DNA from: Chitinophaga cymbidii
GTDB taxonomy: Bacteria; Bacteroidota; Bacteroidia; Chitinophagales; Chitinophagaceae
Direction: 5' to 3'
Assembly (NCBI RefSeq): GCF_007992715.1
Contig: NZ_BKAU01000005.1
Coordinates: forward strand, 620,001 to 684,000
Length of the DNA: 64,000 bases
Positions 60,254 to 64,000 of this stretch are shown here, one piece after another. The position numbers and the translations under genes were made by a program. Below the pieces are notes generated by a model, which was not told where the DNA came from, ran no database searches, and worked only from the letters and a program-made list of their open reading frames with translations. Position 1 is the first letter of the stretch, and each line of letters begins with the position of its first letter.

Positions 60254-62674
60254 ATGATGAAGAAACATACATTGATCTGGATAACAGGATGGATATTCAC
60301 CGGCGCACTGCCGGCATCTTCCCAGCACGTACCGCTCAGCAGGGATTACCCCATCCAGCCCGTGGCCTTTACACAGGTGCATGTGCATGATCATTTCTGG
60401 GCGCCGAAAATGAAGACCAACACAGACGTTACCATCCCGTACACGCTGGAACAATGCCGTGTTACGGGGCGGGTGGACAATTTCCTGCGCGCAGCGGGCA
60501 AGCTGCCGGCGGACAAATTCACGGAGTACACATTTGATGATACGGACATCTACAAGATCATCGAAGGCGCATCGTACGGATTGCAGGTAAAGAAAAACGA
60601 AGAGCTGGAACGCTACCTCGATACGTTGATCTCCTACATTGCCGCGGCGCAGGAGCCGGACGGCTACTTGTATACCTTCCGCACGATGAAGGCCGCGAAG
60701 CCGCATCCCTGGATCGGGTCGAAACGTTGGGAAAAGGAAGAAGATTTAAGCCATGAACTCTACAACTCCGGTCATCTCTTTGAAGCCGCCGTAGCGCATT
60801 ACCAGGCTACCGGCAAAAGAAACCTGCTGGATATCGCTATTAAGAACGCCGACCTGCTGGTAAAGGATTTCGGTTTTGGAAAGGAAGAACGTTTTCCCGG
60901 CCACCAGATCATTGAAACGGGCCTCACCAAATTATACCGCGTCACCGGCAACCAGGCATATCTCGATCTTGCCAAATTCTTCCTCGATGTGCGCGGCCCC
61001 GGAAAGCCCGACAGCAAAGAATATAACCAGGCGCACAAAAAAGTGACGGAGCAGCATGAAGCAGTAGGCCACGCCGTCCGCGCCACATACATGTACACCG
61101 GCATGGCGGACGTGGCGGCGCTTACCGGCAACCAGGAATATCTCGAAGCCATCGATGATATCTGGCATGATGTGGTGGAAAAGAAACTGTACATCACCGG
61201 CGGCATCGGCGCTACCGGGGCGGGAGAGGCGTTCGGACAACCTTACCAGCTGCCCAACATGAGCGCTTATGCGGAAACCTGCGCGTCTATTGCCAACGTG
61301 TACTGGAACAGCCGCATGTTCCTCCTGCATGGCGATGCAAAATATATCGATGTGCTGGAACGCACGCTGTACAACGGTTTGCTGTCCGGCGTATCGTTGA
61401 GCGGCGACCGTTTTTTCTATCCGAACCCTCTCGCATCGATGGGGCAGCATCAGCGCAGCGCATGGTTCGGCTGCGCCTGCTGCATTTCCAACATGACGCG
61501 CTTCCTGCCTTCCATGCCGGGATATATTTATGCGCAGGACGAAAACAATCTCTACATCAATCTTTTCGCCGGCAATACGGCGGAGATCAAATTACCCGCC
61601 ACCACTGTCAGCATCACGCAGGAAACGGATTACCCCTGGCAGGGAAAGAACGGGATCACCATCAACCCCGCCAAAACAGCGGCTTTCACCCTGCGCGTCC
61701 GCATCCCCGGATGGGCGGTGGACAAGCCTGTGCCCGGAGATCTGTACCATGTGCAGGAACCCGCGGCAAAGCCGGTGGTCATCCTGCTGAACGGCAAACC
61801 TTATCCGTATAAAATGGAAAAAGGCTACGCGGTGTTTCATCGCAGCTGGAAGAAAGGCGACAAGCTGTTGCTGGACCTGCCGATGGAAGTGGAAAAAGTG
61901 CTGGCGAATGAGCAGGTGAAGGACGATGTATACCGCTTTGCATTGCAGCGCGGCCCCCTGATGTATTGCCTGGAAGGTCCGGACAACAAGGACAGTTCGG
62001 TGCAGAATATCGTCGTGGACCGGAATGCCGTTGTAAAAGCCGAATACCGGCCTGACCTGCTCAACGGCGTGATGGTGCTGGAGATGCCCGGCACCGCCAC
62101 CAAACGGCAGCTGAACAGTCACGAGCTGGTCCGCACGGCGCAAAATGTAACCGCCATCCCTTATTACGCATGGGCCAACCGCGGGCCGGGCGATATGACC
62201 GTATGGATTCCGTATGATGTATATGCCGCCACGCCGAAGGCCGCGCCTACCATCGCTTCAAAGAGCAGGATCAACGGGTCATTGCGCAACCAGCGCATGT
62301 TCAAAGCGTTGAATGACCAGTACCAGCCCAAAAGTTCAGGGGATCACAGCGCTCCTTACCTGCACTGGTGGCCGAAGAAAAATTCGCCGGAATGGTTGCA
62401 GTACGATTTTGACAAACCTTATACCATTTCCGAATCCACCGTGTACTGGTATGACGATGGCCCCTGGGGCGGCTGCCGCGTTCCGGCTTCCTGGCAGCTG
62501 TACTACAAAAAGGATGGTGAATGGGTGCCGATAAAATTTTTGCATCCTTACCCTGTAACAAAAGATGCTTACAACACCGTCCGCTTCGATCCGGTGGAAA
62601 CCACCGCATTGAAAATGGAAATCCAGCTGCCGGAGGAACATTCCGCCGGTCTGCATGAATGGACGGTAAAATGA
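60254..62674 (+). CDS. GH127 beta-L-arabinofuranosidase
   Basis: An 806-residue exported glycosidase with a signal peptide (MMKKHTLIWITGWIFTGALPASSQ). It matches classic GH127: general acid/base-type Glu325 (GGIGATGAGEAF), zinc ligands Glu341 and Cys343 (YAETCAS), and Cys409-Cys410 (CACCISN), one being the thiolate nucleophile. A (alpha/alpha)6 barrel is followed by beta domains; the C-terminal ~130 residues (from about 670, DHSAPYLHWWPKKNSPEW) look like an F5/8-type carbohydrate-binding module. It should release beta-L-arabinofuranose outside the cytoplasm. It is co-transcribed with the S9 peptidase. Confidence 0.92.
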   Translation: MMKKHTLIWITGWIFTGALPASSQHVPLSRDYPIQPVAFTQVHVHDHFWAPKMKTNTDVTIPYTLEQCRVTGRVDNFLRAAGKLPADKFTEYTFDDTDIYKIIEGASYGLQVKKNEELERYLDTLISYIAAAQEPDGYLYTFRTMKAAKPHPWIGSKRWEKEEDLSHELYNSGHLFEAAVAHYQATGKRNLLDIAIKNADLLVKDFGFGKEERFPGHQIIETGLTKLYRVTGNQAYLDLAKFFLDVRGPGKPDSKEYNQAHKKVTEQHEAVGHAVRATYMYTGMADVAALTGNQEYLEAIDDIWHDVVEKKLYITGGIGATGAGEAFGQPYQLPNMSAYAETCASIANVYWNSRMFLLHGDAKYIDVLERTLYNGLLSGVSLSGDRFFYPNPLASMGQHQRSAWFGCACCISNMTRFLPSMPGYIYAQDENNLYINLFAGNTAEIKLPATTVSITQETDYPWQGKNGITINPAKTAAFTLRVRIPGWAVDKPVPGDLYHVQEPAAKPVVILLNGKPYPYKMEKGYAVFHRSWKKGDKLLLDLPMEVEKVLANEQVKDDVYRFALQRGPLMYCLEGPDNKDSSVQNIVVDRNAVVKAEYRPDLLNGVMVLEMPGTATKRQLNSHELVRTAQNVTAIPYYAWANRGPGDMTVWIPYDVYAATPKAAPTIASKSRINGSLRNQRMFKALNDQYQPKSSGDHSAPYLHWWPKKNSPEWLQYDFDKPYTISESTVYWYDDGPWGGCRVPASWQLYYKKDGEWVPIKFLHPYPVTKDAYNTVRFDPVETTALKMEIQLPEEHSAGLHEWTVK

Positions 62675-62772
62675 ATGGGTGCCGGTTCCCAATGTGTGTA
62701 TGATAGGCAACACCGCCGGAAGCACGCAGGCGATAAGGCTGCTTTAGGCCGGGTTTTTGTATCCCCATCCGT

Positions 62773-63723
62773 ATGAAACAACCATTTCGCATCAAACGTT
62801 GGTGGCAACTGTTCAAATGTGCGGCATCGGACTTCATGGATGACAAGGTGCTGAAGCTAAGCGCCTCACTGGCTTATTCCACCGTTTTTTCCATCGCGCC
62901 GATGCTCATCATCGCGCTGTACACCAGTGATATCTTCCTCGGGCGCGATGCGCTGGAAGGCACGTTGTACGGGGAATTGCAGGGAATGATCGGCAGCGCC
63001 GCGGCGGCGCAGGTGCAGGAGATCGTACGGAATACCACGCTTTCCGCGGATTTCGGATGGTCTACCATCATCGGCGCTGTAACATTGGTAGTGGGCGCTA
63101 CGGGCGTGTTTACGGAAATACAGGATTCGATCAATATCATCTGGGGCCTGAAAGCCAAACCCCGTAAAGGAAAAGGGCTCATCAAAATATTGCTTACCCG
63201 TTTGTTGTCTTTCTCCATGGTGATCAGTCTTGGTTTTGTGCTGGTGGTATCGCTGGTGATCCACGGCGTGATAGAAGTGCTGCTGTCCCGGCTCACGCTG
63301 GTTTTCCCGGAGATCACGGTGGTGGCGGTGTACATCATCAACCTCGTGGTGACCTTTGCCACTATTACTGCTTTGTTTGCCGTTATTTTTAAAGTATTGC
63401 CGGATGCGCGGGTGCAGTGGCGGCATGTGTGGGTGGGGGCGATGACCACGGCGGTGCTGTTTATGATCGGGAAGTTCGCGATCGGGTTGTACCTGGGGAA
63501 TAGTTCGATTGGCAGTACTTACGGGGCCGCGGGGTCTATCGTGATCCTGCTGGTCTGGGTCTATTATTCCTCGGCCATCCTGTATTTCGGCGCGGAGTTC
63601 ACGCGGCAGTACGTGCAGCAGAAAGGGGAGCGCATCTATCCGAATGATTATGCGGTTTGGGTGGAGCAGGTGGAAATGGAGTCGAAAGGAAATCTGCCGG
63701 AGAAAAAGACGGCATCATCATAA
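62773..63723 (+). CDS. YihY/BrkB family inner-membrane protein
   Basis: A 316-residue protein with six membrane segments. It has the YihY hallmarks LSASLAYSTVFSIAPMLII near residue 30, SINIIWGLKAKPRKG, and the C-terminal GAAGSIVILLVWVYYSSAILYFGAEFTRQY. The family was once called ribonuclease BN, wrongly; its role is unknown. The gene stands alone after GH127, and its stop overlaps the convergent DeoR-type gene by six bases. Confidence 0.92.
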   Translation: MKQPFRIKRWWQLFKCAASDFMDDKVLKLSASLAYSTVFSIAPMLIIALYTSDIFLGRDALEGTLYGELQGMIGSAAAAQVQEIVRNTTLSADFGWSTIIGAVTLVVGATGVFTEIQDSINIIWGLKAKPRKGKGLIKILLTRLLSFSMVISLGFVLVVSLVIHGVIEVLLSRLTLVFPEITVVAVYIINLVVTFATITALFAVIFKVLPDARVQWRHVWVGAMTTAVLFMIGKFAIGLYLGNSSIGSTYGAAGSIVILLVWVYYSSAILYFGAEFTRQYVQQKGERIYPNDYAVWVEQVEMESKGNLPEKKTASS

Positions 63724-64000
63724 TACCTGCAACCCCATCTGCCGGTAAGGAATGAACAGCTCGTCTTCCGGCTGGTCCGTTACAATGGTGTCGATATCCG
63801 TGATGCCGCAAATCTTGAAATGTTCCGCGGTGCCCATCTTGTCACTCGTAGCCAGCGCCACAACCCTGCTGGACGCTTCCACGATGGTGGATTTAACTTC
63901 TGTTTCCTCTATGTCCGGGCCTGTAACGCCAACGGCTGTATGTAAACTGCAAACGCCCAGGAAACCAATGTCCGCCCGCACTTTCTGGAACATGCGGATG
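63718..64000 (-). CDS. DeoR/GlpR-type regulator, C-terminal part (5' end outside window)
   Basis: The last ~93 residues of a regulator are visible; the reading frame is open at base 64000, so the N-terminal helix-turn-helix lies outside. The segment has the DeoR sensor-domain features ADIGFLGVCSLHTAVGVT, EVKSTIVEASSRVVALATSDKMG and ICGITDIDTIVTDQ (ending in the usual D-T-I-V-T-D pattern). Such regulators sense phosphorylated sugars. The target genes are not visible. Confidence 0.88.
   Translation of the reverse strand, partial: IRMFQKVRADIGFLGVCSLHTAVGVTGPDIEETEVKSTIVEASSRVVALATSDKMGTAEHFKICGITDIDTIVTDQPEDELFIPYRQMGLQVL

Overview
The window reads as chromosomal DNA of a Bacteroidota bacterium, most likely a soil-type Chitinophagaceae relative of Chitinophaga (inference from gene content). 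Signs are the TonB/outer-membrane barrel proteins with CarboxypepD_reg heads, a large propeller-type sensor kinase, a Nudix-fold AraR regulator, an SSS-family sugar symporter, lipoproteins with short Cys signals, and at least eleven exact copies of the Bacteroidota -7 promoter box TAnnTTTG upstream of genes. Coding density is high. I see no insertion sequence, prophage, CRISPR array or rRNA operon; one tRNA (His) is present.

Layout. 1-5.6 kb: an iron-sulfur electron-transfer pair (HdrB-like CCG protein, cut by the window edge, and a membrane HdrC-like protein), a phosphoribosyltransferase, DUF2279, a phosphohexomutase and pcm. 5.7-17.3 kb: cell-envelope genes (TonB-type barrel protein, MG2/plug protein, an unusual STN + surface-repeat protein, a small barrel-like protein), tRNA-His, DUF445, an unrecognised 403-aa protein and an HI0933-type flavoprotein. 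17.5 kb: a 71-aa peptide with a textbook double-glycine leader, the best candidate for something undescribed. 17.8-32.3 kb: housekeeping and mixed genes (deoxynucleoside kinase, folK, sppA, lipoproteins, ABC-2 permease, paired SRPBCC proteins, DUF2911, bioA, a small GNAT, a DNA alkylation repair protein, aldose epimerase, DUF5009, map). 32.4-38.6 kb: pepE, a sensor kinase and NarL-type regulator that converge with overlapping stop codons, and a Tat-exported GH109-like oxidoreductase-fold enzyme.

38.7-45.2 kb: an operon that encodes all four steps of trans-4-hydroxy-L-proline breakdown to 2-oxoglutarate (4-Hyp 2-epimerase, D-hydroxyproline dehydrogenase, DHDPS-family deaminase, 2-oxoglutarate-semialdehyde dehydrogenase) plus an exported DUF885 metallopeptidase that could supply the amino acid from peptides. 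45.2-62.7 kb: an L-arabinose island: SSS symporter, araA, araD, araB, Nudix-type AraR, two different beta-L-arabinofuranosidase-family (PF07944) enzymes, a lipoprotein mutarotase, an AraC-family regulator and an S9 peptidase, with an amino-acid permease inserted. Three copies of an AGTGTCA-containing element sit upstream of the three blocks of this island and are candidate AraR operators. 62.8-64 kb: YihY/BrkB membrane protein and the C-terminal part of a DeoR-type regulator that runs off the window.

Functions are assigned from motifs and remembered family knowledge only; no search was run.
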